Notes under the pieces: generated by a model
Seen by the model: the letters and a program-made list of their open reading frames with translations, nothing else
Databases searched by the model: none
What the model was told of the DNA's origin: nothing
In this document: positions 7,338 through 16,300 of the stretch, piece by piece
How positions within the stretch are numbered: the first letter of the stretch is position 1
Layout of the letters: every line of letters starts with the position of its first letter
DNA from: DASPKM01 sp036402175
GTDB taxonomy: Bacteria; Bacteroidota; Bacteroidia; Chitinophagales; Chitinophagaceae
Length of the DNA: 64,000 nucleotides
Assembly: GCA_036402175.1 (NCBI GenBank)
Contig: DASWTK010000054.1
Span: forward strand, 50,626 to 114,625
Reading direction: 5' to 3'
Position numbers and translations under genes: made by a program

Positions 7338-7910
7338 TCATTTTGAACCAGCCATTCGGACCAGCTCAACCCGGTTCAAGGTATAACTCAGGTAGGAATC
7401 GCCCGTCCTGAAATTTTTATTTTCATCAAGTATGAATAAAACATTTTCGTCGCCCTGAAGCAAAAAGAATTCAGGACCCTGCTTTCCGGCGATCAGCTTA
7501 AAAATAACCGCGTCAGGATCTGAAGGACGTCCTTTGATTATTTCCCATGTTCCTTCGCATGACTGATCCCTTTGCTGTCCCCGGCAGAAATTTCCAAGCA
7601 TTGAGTAGGTTGTTGGTTTACCGCTACTGGCATCTTTGTAAAGGGTAAGCCGGTATTTTATTTTTATACAATCACCTGAAACATTTAATCGCAGTTGTTT
7701 TGCAATTTCCCGGCAGGGAGGCCGCCCTTCAAATACGCCATAAACTGCAGGGCCTGCAGGTAGGTTTCTGTTAGTCGGGCTTTTTGAAAGAACATTATCA
7801 CGTGCAAGTGTTTGTGAATTTGCATTCTCTGTGTAAAACAGAAGGGTTGCAAATATCAGATATGATATTAATCCAATGGCGGCCCGTGAATATGAAAACA
7901 AACTATTCAT
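7338..7910 (-). CDS. Secreted NlpE-like protein, paralogue A
   Basis: 190 residues with an N-terminal hydrophobic segment (residues ~10-28) that looks like a signal peptide, then ~150 residues of probable beta structure. It shares a pattern with the gene immediately upstream (7907-8392): VYGVFEGRPPC against LMGIFEASIPC, a second Cys before RLTLY/VLTLY, then GTWEIIKGR against GNWKIAAGR, a hydrophobic strand, and ...ILDENKNF against ...LLDSDNRL. The order GxFExxxPC ... LTLY ... G-W ... LD resembles the N-terminal barrel of NlpE/copper-resistance lipoproteins, though the usual CxxC is not kept. A secreted or periplasmic sensor or metal-related protein is an inference. It overlaps the upstream gene by four bases, so the two form an operon. 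Confidence 0.65.
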   Translation of the reverse strand: MNSLFSYSRAAIGLISYLIFATLLFYTENANSQTLARDNVLSKSPTNRNLPAGPAVYGVFEGRPPCREIAKQLRLNVSGDCIKIKYRLTLYKDASSGKPTTYSMLGNFCRGQQRDQSCEGTWEIIKGRPSDPDAVIFKLIAGKQGPEFFLLQGDENVLFILDENKNFRTGDSYLSYTLNRVELVRMAGSK

Positions 7911-8392
7911 TTGGTTCTGTTAAATGTAAAGCTCCATGCTGCCGAGCCGATCATAAGCCTGTTGTCGGAATCAAGCAGATGCAGCAGCTGGTCGTTCAGC
8001 TTTACGAATGATACAGGCATATCAGATTTATCTGAAAATAACTGGTAGATCACCGCTTTCTTATCTGAAACTCTGCCAGCTGCTATTTTCCAGTTGCCTT
8101 GTAATTCAGCTGTTATGCCTCCGCCCTTTAAGCCGGTAGTATTAGGCTCAGACATTCCATAACTATATTGGAGAATATATTTATCGGGCGATTGTGTTCC
8201 TGGTAGCAGATAAAGCGTCAACACACATTTTATGAATTCGCATTTAGCATCTGTTGGAATTCCCGGAAAAGGCTTGCTTCCTTTATTGCATGGAATGCTG
8301 GCTTCAAAGATTCCCATGAGCTGGCTTTTGTCCTGGCTCAGAGAAGACAGGAAAAAAATCATAAACAAAAGGAGCGCAACAAATGATCTCAC
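7907..8392 (-). CDS. Secreted NlpE-like protein, paralogue B
   Basis: 161 residues with a clear signal peptide (MRSFVALLLFMIFFLSSLS, then a mature start near QDKS). It is the first gene of a two-gene operon and a diverged tandem copy of the downstream gene (see 7338-7910): matching IPC, CxxxxCVLTLY, GNWKIAAGR and DSDNRL blocks in the same order and at similar spacing. The copies differ enough that the duplication is old. A homology search of the pair against NlpE and DUF families would settle the family. The promoter must lie in 8393-8519, shared with the divergent AraC regulator, which may control them. Confidence 0.65.
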   Translation of the reverse strand: MRSFVALLLFMIFFLSSLSQDKSQLMGIFEASIPCNKGSKPFPGIPTDAKCEFIKCVLTLYLLPGTQSPDKYILQYSYGMSEPNTTGLKGGGITAELQGNWKIAAGRVSDKKAVIYQLFSDKSDMPVSFVKLNDQLLHLLDSDNRLMIGSAAWSFTFNRTK

Positions 8393-8519
8393 GATTTCTG
8401 TTGTTTGACTGAAAGTAGCATTGTATAATGATACCCTTATGAAAATTACACTTAATTCCAGTAATTCTTGACAAACTGCATCTATTGGCCGGATTGAAAG
8501 GAATAAATAATTTTAATGT

Positions 8520-9383
8520 ATGGAAGCTGACATCCATACACTGTTCAGGTCGGATTTTTATACCATCCGCGATTTCAAATGCAGGTGTACAGACTGCCGT
8601 ACATCAAAGCCTGAGTATAGTGATACTTTTTGCATCAGCTTTGTCCGCAAGGGAAATTTTGTCTTTAATGTGTTCCGGCATTCTCTTGATTCTTATACCG
8701 GGTGCGTACTCATAACGAAGCCCGAATATGAGCGCACAGTTACACACGCGCATGCGGTTCCTGATGAATGTACCATATTTGATTTCAGAAAGGATTTTTA
8801 TAAAGAGCTGATAACCCGCTATGGCAAGACAAAATTCTTTTCCGACAATGATCTGCATTCCACCCTGTACACCACTGACGCTGAAACTGAATTCCTCCAT
8901 TTCTATATCTTAAGACTGATTGCTAAGCGTTCTGCCAGTAAACTTCAGGTAGATAATCTGGTAATCGGGATCATTAATAAAGTATTGAATGGAATAACTG
9001 ACTACAAACCCAACGATCAGCTCAACGACCGGTTGAAGAGGAATCATCTTTATACCATTGAAATGGCGAAGGAGTATATGTCTGAAAATTTTAACGAGGA
9101 TATTTCCTTAATGGATATTGCCAATCATTGCCATATAAGTCCCTTTCATTTCAGCCGTATTTTCAAAACTTTCACTTCATACTCTCCTCACCAGTTCCTG
9201 ACCGGTATACGCCTGAAGCATGCCGAATTGCAATTAATGAATACAACACAACCGGTAGCGGATATAGCATTCTCTTCTGGTTTTAACAGCCTCGTGCATT
9301 TTATCGCGGCTTACCGCCAACGTTATGGCTTTTCTCCTGGAAAGCAAAGAGCTATCAGCAAAATAGATGATGTGGCGCTGTGA
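8520..9383 (+). CDS. AraC-family transcriptional regulator
   Basis: 287 residues. The C-terminal ~100 residues are a double helix-turn-helix AraC/XylS domain: first HTH MDIANHCHISPFHFSRIFK, second HTH around VADIAFSSGFNSLVHFIAAY and the closing YGFSPGKQR. The N-terminal ~165 residues would be the ligand-sensing part; CRCTDCRT near residue 17 gives a CxCxxC cluster that could bind metal or sense redox state, which is unusual for the family. The ATG at 8520 places the cysteine cluster inside the protein. It is divergent from the NlpE-like operon, so that operon is the obvious candidate target, and a metal or envelope-stress signal would suit both. Confidence 0.88.
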   Translation: MEADIHTLFRSDFYTIRDFKCRCTDCRTSKPEYSDTFCISFVRKGNFVFNVFRHSLDSYTGCVLITKPEYERTVTHAHAVPDECTIFDFRKDFYKELITRYGKTKFFSDNDLHSTLYTTDAETEFLHFYILRLIAKRSASKLQVDNLVIGIINKVLNGITDYKPNDQLNDRLKRNHLYTIEMAKEYMSENFNEDISLMDIANHCHISPFHFSRIFKTFTSYSPHQFLTGIRLKHAELQLMNTTQPVADIAFSSGFNSLVHFIAAYRQRYGFSPGKQRAISKIDDVAL

Positions 9384-9475
9384 AGTAGCGTAGTTAAATT
9401 CAGGCTTGCCAGAGAAAACAGCAAGATTCCTTAATTCCTTTTTCTTTTCCCAAACTACGTTTGCTCATAAAATTT

Positions 9476-9913
9476 ATGAATATGAAAGAGCAAGTTTTAG
9501 CTACGATCAATGACAGATTATTGGCCACGCTGGATAATTCCAGGAATTACACCATCGCGGTGGCAGAAGCAATGCCTTCGGAATCCTACAGTTTTAAACC
9601 GGTTAAAGACGTGTGGAATTTTGGAGAGCAGATCCATCATATAGCGTACGGTATTCAATGGTGGGAATCAAATTATGTAAAAGGAGTAAAAACAGAATGG
9701 GCTCCGCCTGCTGTTAGCGGAGGAAAGACAACACTGATCTCAAATCTTAAAAAAGCATACGCCGAACTTGAGAAAACCCTCAATAAAGGAAAACTTGATG
9801 ACGATGCTGTGAGCGGCTTTCATGCCACCATCGATCACATCACTCATCATCGTGCGCAATGTGTATTGTATCTGAGGGGGAATGGGATTACGCCGCCGGA
9901 ATATAGTTATTAA
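9476..9913 (+). CDS. DinB-family putative metalloenzyme
   Basis: About 145 residues (ATG at 9476; 9482 also possible). A DinB/YfiT-like four-helix bundle: GEQIHHIAYGIQWWE carries the first conserved His, and DHITHHRAQ near the C-terminus carries the HxxHH pattern that completes the metal site. Proteins of the family act as thiol transferases or detoxification enzymes, often in AraC- or stress-controlled settings. The substrate is unknown. It is transcribed in the same direction as the AraC regulator 90 bases upstream, and followed by the unusual A/T repeat block at 9916-10115. Confidence 0.85.
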   Translation: MNMKEQVLATINDRLLATLDNSRNYTIAVAEAMPSESYSFKPVKDVWNFGEQIHHIAYGIQWWESNYVKGVKTEWAPPAVSGGKTTLISNLKKAYAELEKTLNKGKLDDDAVSGFHATIDHITHHRAQCVLYLRGNGITPPEYSY

Positions 9914-9915
9914 GT

Positions 9916-10115
9916 CAAAATGTAAAATGAAAAATTCAAAATGTAGGCGTAAATAAAATGTAAAATGTAAAATGTAAAATTCAAAATATGTTCACTAACG
10001 TCGACTGATAAAATAATATAGTCATCGAAGTATTTTACATTTTACATTTTGAATTTTACATTTTACATTTCATTTGCCTTCCCCATTTTGAATTTTTCAT
10101 TTTGAATTTTTCATT
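9916..10115. repeat. Long A/T inverted repeat made of 7-8-nt words
   Basis: The left half contains three tandem TAAAATG units (9954-9974) followed by TAAAATTCAAAAT (9975-9987). The right half (10032-10115) holds the reverse complement in several copies. A perfect 25-bp inverted match joins 9963-9987 with 10046-10070, separated by 58 bases; flanking words (AAAATGA, AAAATTC) extend the pairing imperfectly. It could form a large hairpin in the mRNA or a cruciform in DNA, and could also end transcription of the DinB gene. No open reading frame covers it. Confidence 0.85.
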
Positions 10116-10177
10116 TTCCCCGCCCACCCCCTCATTCCACCATCCAGCCCACTTTTTTTCCACTTACCGAAAATTTT

Positions 10178-10209
10178 TTTGGTTCACTGAACGGTGTTCA
10201 GTATGTTTG
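10178..10209 (+). promoter_or_regulatory. Promoter of the tetR gene with embedded palindromic operator
   Basis: TTTG (10178-10181) and TATGTTTG (10202-10209) match the Bacteroidota -33 (TTTG) and -7 (TAnnTTTG) elements with a 20-base spacer. The spacer contains the 17-bp palindrome ACTGAACGGTGTTCAGT (10186-10202), whose core TGAACnnnGTTCA recurs upstream of the pump operon. Binding of the regulator here would block RNA polymerase: autorepression. Confidence 0.75.
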
Positions 10210-10225
10210 TGGCCAACTTGGAAAA

Positions 10226-10840
10226 ATGACAGTAGCATCCCGGAAACATAGAGAGAAAGAGGAAATGCGCGCCCTGATACTGGACGCCGCCAAGAAGATA
10301 TTCCTGGCAAAGGGATATTACCAGGCAAGCATCCGCAACATAGCGGAAATGATTGAATATAGCCCGGGTACTATCTACTTGTATTTCAAGGAGAAAGACG
10401 AAATTTTCCATGCCCTTCATGAAGAAGGATTCCGTCGGTTCCTTACCCAGATGCAGCCGTTGCAGCACGTATCGGAGCCCTTTGAGAGGTTAAAGGCCAT
10501 GGGCAGGGTATATATGGACTTTGCCAGTAAAAACAAAGACTTTTACGACCTTATGTTCATAATGCAGGCCCCGATGAACCATGAAAAAGAAGAAGAGTGG
10601 GAAATGGGTCACCAGGCATTGAATTACCTCAAGGATGTGCTCAGGGATTGCCAGGCCACTGGCAGATTCCAGGGAAAGGACATTGAGTATCTGTCATTTA
10701 CAATATGGTCCGCCCTCCATGGAATGTGCGCGCTTTATTGCCGCGAAAGATGCCACGCCTATCACGATAAAGGACTGGAAGCTGGAGATCTTATGGCACA
10801 TGGCTACGAGTATTTTATTGAAATGCTTGCCAAAGTCTAA
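10226..10840 (+). CDS. TetR/AcrR-family repressor of the adjacent RND efflux operon
   Basis: 204 residues. The N-terminal ~60 residues are a TetR DNA-binding domain (ILDAAKKIFLAKGYYQASIRN, IAEMIEYSPGTIYLYFKEKDEIF). The rest is an all-helical ligand-binding and dimer domain with several Cys and Met residues (for example CALYCRERC near residue 172). Family members repress drug-efflux genes until a hydrophobic ligand binds. Here the next genes are tolC-like, adaptor and RND pump, and the same palindrome (TGAACnnnGTTCA) stands in this gene's promoter and in front of the pump genes, so direct control of both is strongly suggested. The start at 10226 follows the -7 box closely, giving a short leader. 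Confidence 0.92.
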   Translation: MTVASRKHREKEEMRALILDAAKKIFLAKGYYQASIRNIAEMIEYSPGTIYLYFKEKDEIFHALHEEGFRRFLTQMQPLQHVSEPFERLKAMGRVYMDFASKNKDFYDLMFIMQAPMNHEKEEEWEMGHQALNYLKDVLRDCQATGRFQGKDIEYLSFTIWSALHGMCALYCRERCHAYHDKGLEAGDLMAHGYEYFIEMLAKV

Positions 10841-10857
10841 ATTTTTTTGCCGTACAT

Positions 10858-10872
10858 ATGAACAGTGTTCAT
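10858..10872. promoter_or_regulatory. Second TetR-type operator, upstream of the efflux operon
   Basis: A 15-bp palindrome, ATGAACAGTGTTCAT, with the same TGAACnnnGTTCA core as the site at 10186-10202. It lies 31 bases upstream of the tolC-like start; TTTG at 10846-10849 and TATATAAA at 10873-10880 could be promoter elements around it, though less canonical than those of tetR. Confidence 0.75.
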
Positions 10873-10902
10873 TATATAAACATTGATTATTAACCGTTGA
10901 TT

Positions 10903-12252
10903 ATGCACCGTTTATTAGTTGTTCTTATGCTATTTTTCATAGCAGGACAAAAAGCCTTTACGCAAGAAATTCCGCAGGAATATTTAGACCAGGCAATGCA
11001 GGATAACCTGGTATTAAAAGAGAAAAAAATCGCCCTGGACAAGAGCCTCATTGCGTTGAAAGAAGCCAGGTCGCTATTTCTTCCAACAACCTGGCTGGAA
11101 GCGCAATACACCCTGGCTCAAGGTGGCCGGTCAATAGATTTTCCTGTAGGTGATATGCTCAACCCGGTTTATAAGACACTCAACGAGCTAACTAATTCCA
11201 ACAGCTTTCCGGTGATCAGGAATGTATCCGAACAATTATTACCAAATAACTTCTATGATGTCAGGGTGAAAACAACAATGCCCCTGATCAATCCCGATAT
11301 AAGGATCAATAAAGAAATCCGGCACCAGCAAACACTGCTGCAACAAAACGAAATTGACATCTATAAAAGAACACTGGTTAAAGAACTTAAGATCGCATAC
11401 TACAACTACCTGGTTGCGGGCAATGCGGTAGCAATTTATCGCAACGCGCAGGAACTGGTTGATCAGAACCTCAGGGTGAATGAATCATTGCTTCGGAATG
11501 GTAAAGGATTGCCTGCTTATGTTTCGAGGGCCGAAAGCGAAGTGAAACAGGTGTCGAGCCAGCTGCAAAGTGCGTTGAATGATCAGAAGAACGCAAAAGC
11601 GTATTTCAATTTTCTTCTTAACCGTTCGCTTACCGATTCAATTGTTGTAAAGGAGCCAGAGTTGGATGAGAGCAGGTTGCCATTGCTGGAATCTACCGGC
11701 AACGTTTCATCACGTGAGGAATTGAAAAGCCTTGATCTGGCAAGAAGCATTAATCAAAGTGTGCTGAAGATGAATCGTTCGTTCAGAACACCAAAGCTGA
11801 ATGCGTTCCTGGATCTTGCTTCACAGGGATTTGATTTCAGATTTAACAACAAATCGTTTTTTTATCTTGGGGGACTTCAGCTGCAGGTGCCCATATTCAC
11901 TGGCAAAAGAAATTTATATAAAATAGAACAAACTACTCTGGATAGTGAGGCGCTTCGCATTAATACCGCACAGGTTAAGCAGCAAATTGAACTGGCCGCT
12001 TTTGTTAGCCAGAATGCCGTAGTTACTTCTTATAATAATTACCGCGCTGCTGTAAAGCAACAGGAAGCCGCAAGAAATTATTTCAAGCTGATCGACCGCG
12101 GCTTCAAAGAAGGAGTGAACAGCTTCATCGAATTCCTGGATGCCCGTAATCAATTGACCACAGCACAACTTCAAACCACCATCAATAAATTCAAAGTGTT
12201 CAGTGCACTTGCAGAACATGAAAGACAAACTGCATCCTATTCAATCAGATAA
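10903..12252 (+). CDS. TolC-family outer-membrane efflux protein
   Basis: About 449 residues from the ATG at 10903 (MHRLLVVLMLFFIAGQKAFTQ, a signal peptide). It has the repeated structure of outer-membrane efflux proteins: two halves of long helices and strands, with EALxxNLxLxxxx-like sequence at the start (YLDQAMQDNLVLKEKKIALD) and a second-half helix ending in EFLDARNQLTTAQLQ. As the outer-membrane exit duct it works with the adaptor and RND pump encoded directly downstream. First gene of the operon behind the palindromic operator. It ends ten bases before the adaptor start. Confidence 0.92.
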   Translation: MHRLLVVLMLFFIAGQKAFTQEIPQEYLDQAMQDNLVLKEKKIALDKSLIALKEARSLFLPTTWLEAQYTLAQGGRSIDFPVGDMLNPVYKTLNELTNSNSFPVIRNVSEQLLPNNFYDVRVKTTMPLINPDIRINKEIRHQQTLLQQNEIDIYKRTLVKELKIAYYNYLVAGNAVAIYRNAQELVDQNLRVNESLLRNGKGLPAYVSRAESEVKQVSSQLQSALNDQKNAKAYFNFLLNRSLTDSIVVKEPELDESRLPLLESTGNVSSREELKSLDLARSINQSVLKMNRSFRTPKLNAFLDLASQGFDFRFNNKSFFYLGGLQLQVPIFTGKRNLYKIEQTTLDSEALRINTAQVKQQIELAAFVSQNAVVTSYNNYRAAVKQQEAARNYFKLIDRGFKEGVNSFIEFLDARNQLTTAQLQTTINKFKVFSALAEHERQTASYSIR

Positions 12253-12262
12253 AACAACCGTT

Positions 12263-13306
12263 ATGCGAATATTCTTCTTACTTTTTATCGTCGCTGTGAT
12301 GGCTGAAGCCTGCGGTGGACGCGCCAATGAAAAACAAGTTTCAAAATCTCCCGAACTTATCCCTGTAAAGCTTGTTCCTGTGAACCAGCAGTCGAATTCA
12401 CAAGTGATCAGCGCCTCAGGTCTTGTAGGTACAGAGAACGACGCCCGGCTTTCATTTAAGATCGGCGGAGTCATTGATAACATACTTGTAAAAGAGGGAC
12501 AGCTGGTAAAAAAAGGCCAGTTGCTTGCAACGCTGAAATCAACTGAAATTTCTGCGCAGGTGCAGCAGGTTCATCTTTCAGTGGAAAAGGCGCAACGCGA
12601 TTACCAACGTATTTCAAACCTGTATAACGACAGCGTAGCTACGCTGGAACAACTGCAGAATGCAAAAACAGGTGTAGAGATCGCCCGGCAAAACCTTCAG
12701 CAGGTGGCATTCAACCAGCAATACGCAAAAATTTATGCGCCATCCGACGGCTTTATTATCCGAAAACTGGCGAATGTAGGTGAGCTGGCTAACCCCGGAT
12801 CGCCAATACTATTCATGAATGCGGTTTCGCAGAATAGCAAATGGATATTGAAAGCCGGTGTAAGTGACAAAGAATGGTCATCTGTTGAAACCGGAAATAA
12901 AGCTACCATCAGCTTCGACGCCTTTCCAGGTAAAGTGTTTCCTGCTATCGTTAGTAAAAAGGCAATGGCCGCCGATCCCGTAAGTGGTTCATTCGAATTG
13001 CAGCTTCAGGTTGATTTTGGAAAGGATCAACCCGCTGCCGGAATGTTTGGTAACGCTTCCATTTTTCCGGCTGGCCAGTTGAAGGGTTACAGCATTCCCT
13101 ACGATGCATTGCTTGAAGCCAATGGAAAAAGAGGTTTTGTATTTGTTAGCAACGATCAGAAAACAGTAAAAAAAGTGGAGGTTACCATTTCGTCGATCTC
13201 CAGCAATGTTGCTTATATACAGGACGGACTGGAAGAGTATGCATATGTGGTCACAGCAGGTAGTCCATACCTTACTGACAACGCTCAAATAAAAGTTATC
13301 AAGTAA
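12263..13306 (+). CDS. RND efflux periplasmic adaptor (HlyD/MFP family) lipoprotein
   Basis: 347 residues from the ATG at 12263. The N-terminus is a lipoprotein signal (lipobox around AEAC, Cys about residue 17). It then shows the typical adaptor order: beta strand, lipoyl half (GGVIDNILVKEGQLVKKGQL), helical hairpin rich in Gln (VEKAQRDYQRISNLYNDSVA), second lipoyl half (IYAPSDGFIIRKLANVGELA), beta-barrel and membrane-proximal domains. The adaptor bridges the inner-membrane pump and the TolC-type duct. Operon position two of three, 18 bases ahead of the pump gene. The longer reading from 12203 overlaps the tolC-like gene and lacks a signal, so it was not used. Confidence 0.93.
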   Translation: MRIFFLLFIVAVMAEACGGRANEKQVSKSPELIPVKLVPVNQQSNSQVISASGLVGTENDARLSFKIGGVIDNILVKEGQLVKKGQLLATLKSTEISAQVQQVHLSVEKAQRDYQRISNLYNDSVATLEQLQNAKTGVEIARQNLQQVAFNQQYAKIYAPSDGFIIRKLANVGELANPGSPILFMNAVSQNSKWILKAGVSDKEWSSVETGNKATISFDAFPGKVFPAIVSKKAMAADPVSGSFELQLQVDFGKDQPAAGMFGNASIFPAGQLKGYSIPYDALLEANGKRGFVFVSNDQKTVKKVEVTISSISSNVAYIQDGLEEYAYVVTAGSPYLTDNAQIKVIK

Positions 13307-13324
13307 TTCCCCAATAGCTTAATC

Positions 13325-16300
13325 ATGCGCATCACGTCTTTTTTTGTGAAGAACTACCAGTTCACATTGGTTGTGTTCTTAATGGTAATAGTAGTTAGCG
13401 TCACCACCATGCTGACCATGCCCAGGGCTGAAGATCCGGAGATCAATCCTCCGCAGTATCCAATAGTTGTAATTTATCCCGGCACAAGTCCAACAGATAT
13501 GGAAGAATTGGTGGTGAAGCCAATTGAAACAAAAGTGAGCGAGCTGGAAGATCTTAAAAAAATCACTACCAGGATCGATGATGGTGTTGCCGTTATCAAT
13601 GTAGAATACAAATACGAAAGCGATGTTGAATCAAAGTACCAGGAACTGGTGCGTGAAGTGAATGCTATCCGTCCTCAATTACCGCAGGATATTCATAGCA
13701 TAGAAGTTAAAAAGGTAACACCTACCGACGTAAACGTGATTCAGGTAGCGCTTATCTCTGAGAATGCTTCGGACGAGCGGATGAAATTTTATGCCGAACA
13801 ATTGCAGGAAGATCTTGAAAAGATCAAAAGCCTTAAGAAGGTTGAATTCTGGGGTGTACCCGAACAAATTGTTAGAATTGATCTGAAGCTCGATAAGATT
13901 GCACAATTGCGCATTCCTGTCAATTATGTTATTGGAAGCATTCAAAGCGAAGCGGCGAACATACCGGGTGGAAATATACGCGCAGGCACAAAAACCTTTA
14001 ACGTAAAAACAAGCGGCAAGTACAAAAGCCTTGAAGAGATACAGAATACAATTGTTTACAATGCAAATGGATCGGTTGTTTACCTTAAAGACGTGGCCGA
14101 AATTGGGTTTAATTATGAAGAACAAAAGCACATCACCCGCTTGAACGGACATCGCGCGGTATTGGTTACGGCAGCACAGAAATCGGGCGAGAACATTGCG
14201 AATACGCAGAAGGCATACCTTCCGGTAATTGACGCCTTTGCCAAAAAACTTCCATCCAATATAGAACTGGTTCGTCATTTTGATCAGGCAGACAATGTAA
14301 GCCGGCGGCTTGGTTCCCTGGGCATTGACTTCCTCATAGCAATAGGATTGGTGATGATAACACTGATACCATTAGGCTGGAGGGCTTCTTTGGTGGTCAT
14401 GGTTGCCATACCACTTTCACTGGGCATTGGAATAGTGATCATGAACCTGCTTGGATATTCACTGAACCAGTTAAGTATAGTAGGACTTGTGGTTGCGCTT
14501 GGATTATTGGTAGACGATAGTATCGTGGTGGTGGAGAATATTGAACGCTGGCTGCGGGAAGGACACAAAAAGATCTTCGCAGTTACCGAGGCTACAAAGC
14601 AGATCGGGCTTGCAGTGCTGGGATGTACCGCTACGCTCATCATCGCGTTCCTGCCGCTGGTGTTTTTGCCCGAAGGACCAGGTGAGTTCATTCGCGGACT
14701 TCCCATGGCGGTGATCACCTCGGTCTTCGCATCAATGATCGTATCGTTAACCATCGTTCCTTTTCTTGCCAGCAAAGTGCTGAAGACAAATCATAATCCT
14801 GATGGCAATATTTTCCTGCGGGGACTAAAGAAACTGATCCATGGCAGTTATTCAAAACTACTCGACGCTTCTTTGAAACGCCCTGTCACAACACTGCTTG
14901 TTGCGTTTGGCCTGTTCGCGGGTTCATTGGGATTGTTCAAAGTAATTGGATTCAGGTTATTCCCCGCATCCGAAAAACCTCAATTCCTGATCAATGTAAA
15001 TATGCCATTGCAAAGTAACCTGGCAGCAACCGATAAAATGGCGAGGCTGGTAGAAGACAAACTGAAAAAAGAGGAGTCGATAGCTTATTTCACAACTAAC
15101 GTGGGAAAAGGAAATCCAAGAATTTACTACAACGTAATTCCTGAAAATGAAAAACCAGATTTTGCACAGTTCTTTGTTCAGTTGCATCCTGATATCAATC
15201 CTTCCAAAAAGAAAAAGATCATTGAAAAGCTGAGGGAAGATTTTTCGGTGGTGGCCGGTGCAAAAATTGAAGTGAAGGATTTTGAACAGGGTCCGCCTAT
15301 TGAAGCCCCGGTTGCTGTAAGGATCAGCGGCGATAACCTGGATACGCTTCGTTTGCTTGCAGCCAAAACGGAACTTTTATTAAAAGCAACGCCGGGCGCA
15401 ATTTATGTGAACAATGAAGTGGGTGTATTGAAGTCCGACATCAAGCTGGCTATTAACACCATGAAATCGAGGACCCTGGGAATTCAAACGGCAGACATCG
15501 ATAAAACTGTCCGCCTTTCTGTAGCTGGCTTTGACGCGGGAAAATATACAGATGAAGATGGCGACGATTATCAGATAATGGTAAATGCCCCAAAGGAGGA
15601 ATTTGCAACAGTAAACACTTTCAACAACGTATTCATTAATAATGCGGCTGGTACTCCAGTCCCTTTAAGCCAGATCGCACAGCTTGAATTTGAATCTTCT
15701 CCCAGCACTATCAAACACCTCGACAAAAAGCGGTTTGTTGTTGTTACGGCCTTTACCGACAAGGGCGTACTAACGCAGGATGTAACAAAGTCGTTCATGG
15801 AAAAAACATCGGCATTGCAACTGCCAGAGGGCTATGAGTTGAAACTTGCAGGTGAAGTAGAGAGCGAAGCGGAGGCATTTGGCGGCGGTTTCATGACGGT
15901 TGTGATTGCTACTGTATTTCTCTTTATCATGGTTTTGATACTCGAATTCAAAACTTTTAAAAGCACGCTGATCGTATTATCGGTTATTCCTTTGGGTATC
16001 ATTGGTGGTGTGATGATGTTGTGGCTTACAGGAAACCCGATGTCGTTTGTTGCAATAATCGGGTTCATCGGGTTGGCAGGAGTTGAAGTAAAGAACTCTA
16101 TCCTGCTTGTTGATTTTACCAATCAGCTTCGGGCCGAAGGAAAGAGTCTCGACGAAGCGATAAAAGAAGCTGGGGAGTTGCGATTCTTACCAATCGTATT
16201 AACAAGCCTGACAGCAATAGGAGGTTTGATGCCGATTGCTTTAAGCAGTAACCCATTGATCTCTCCGCTGGCGCTGGTGCTGATCGGAGGACTGATTTCA

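Noticed and set aside
9916..10115. Repeat block considered as a CRISPR array
   Set aside because: Repeat words are 7-8 nt, overlapping and mirrored, with no regular 20-40-nt spacers and no cas genes nearby.
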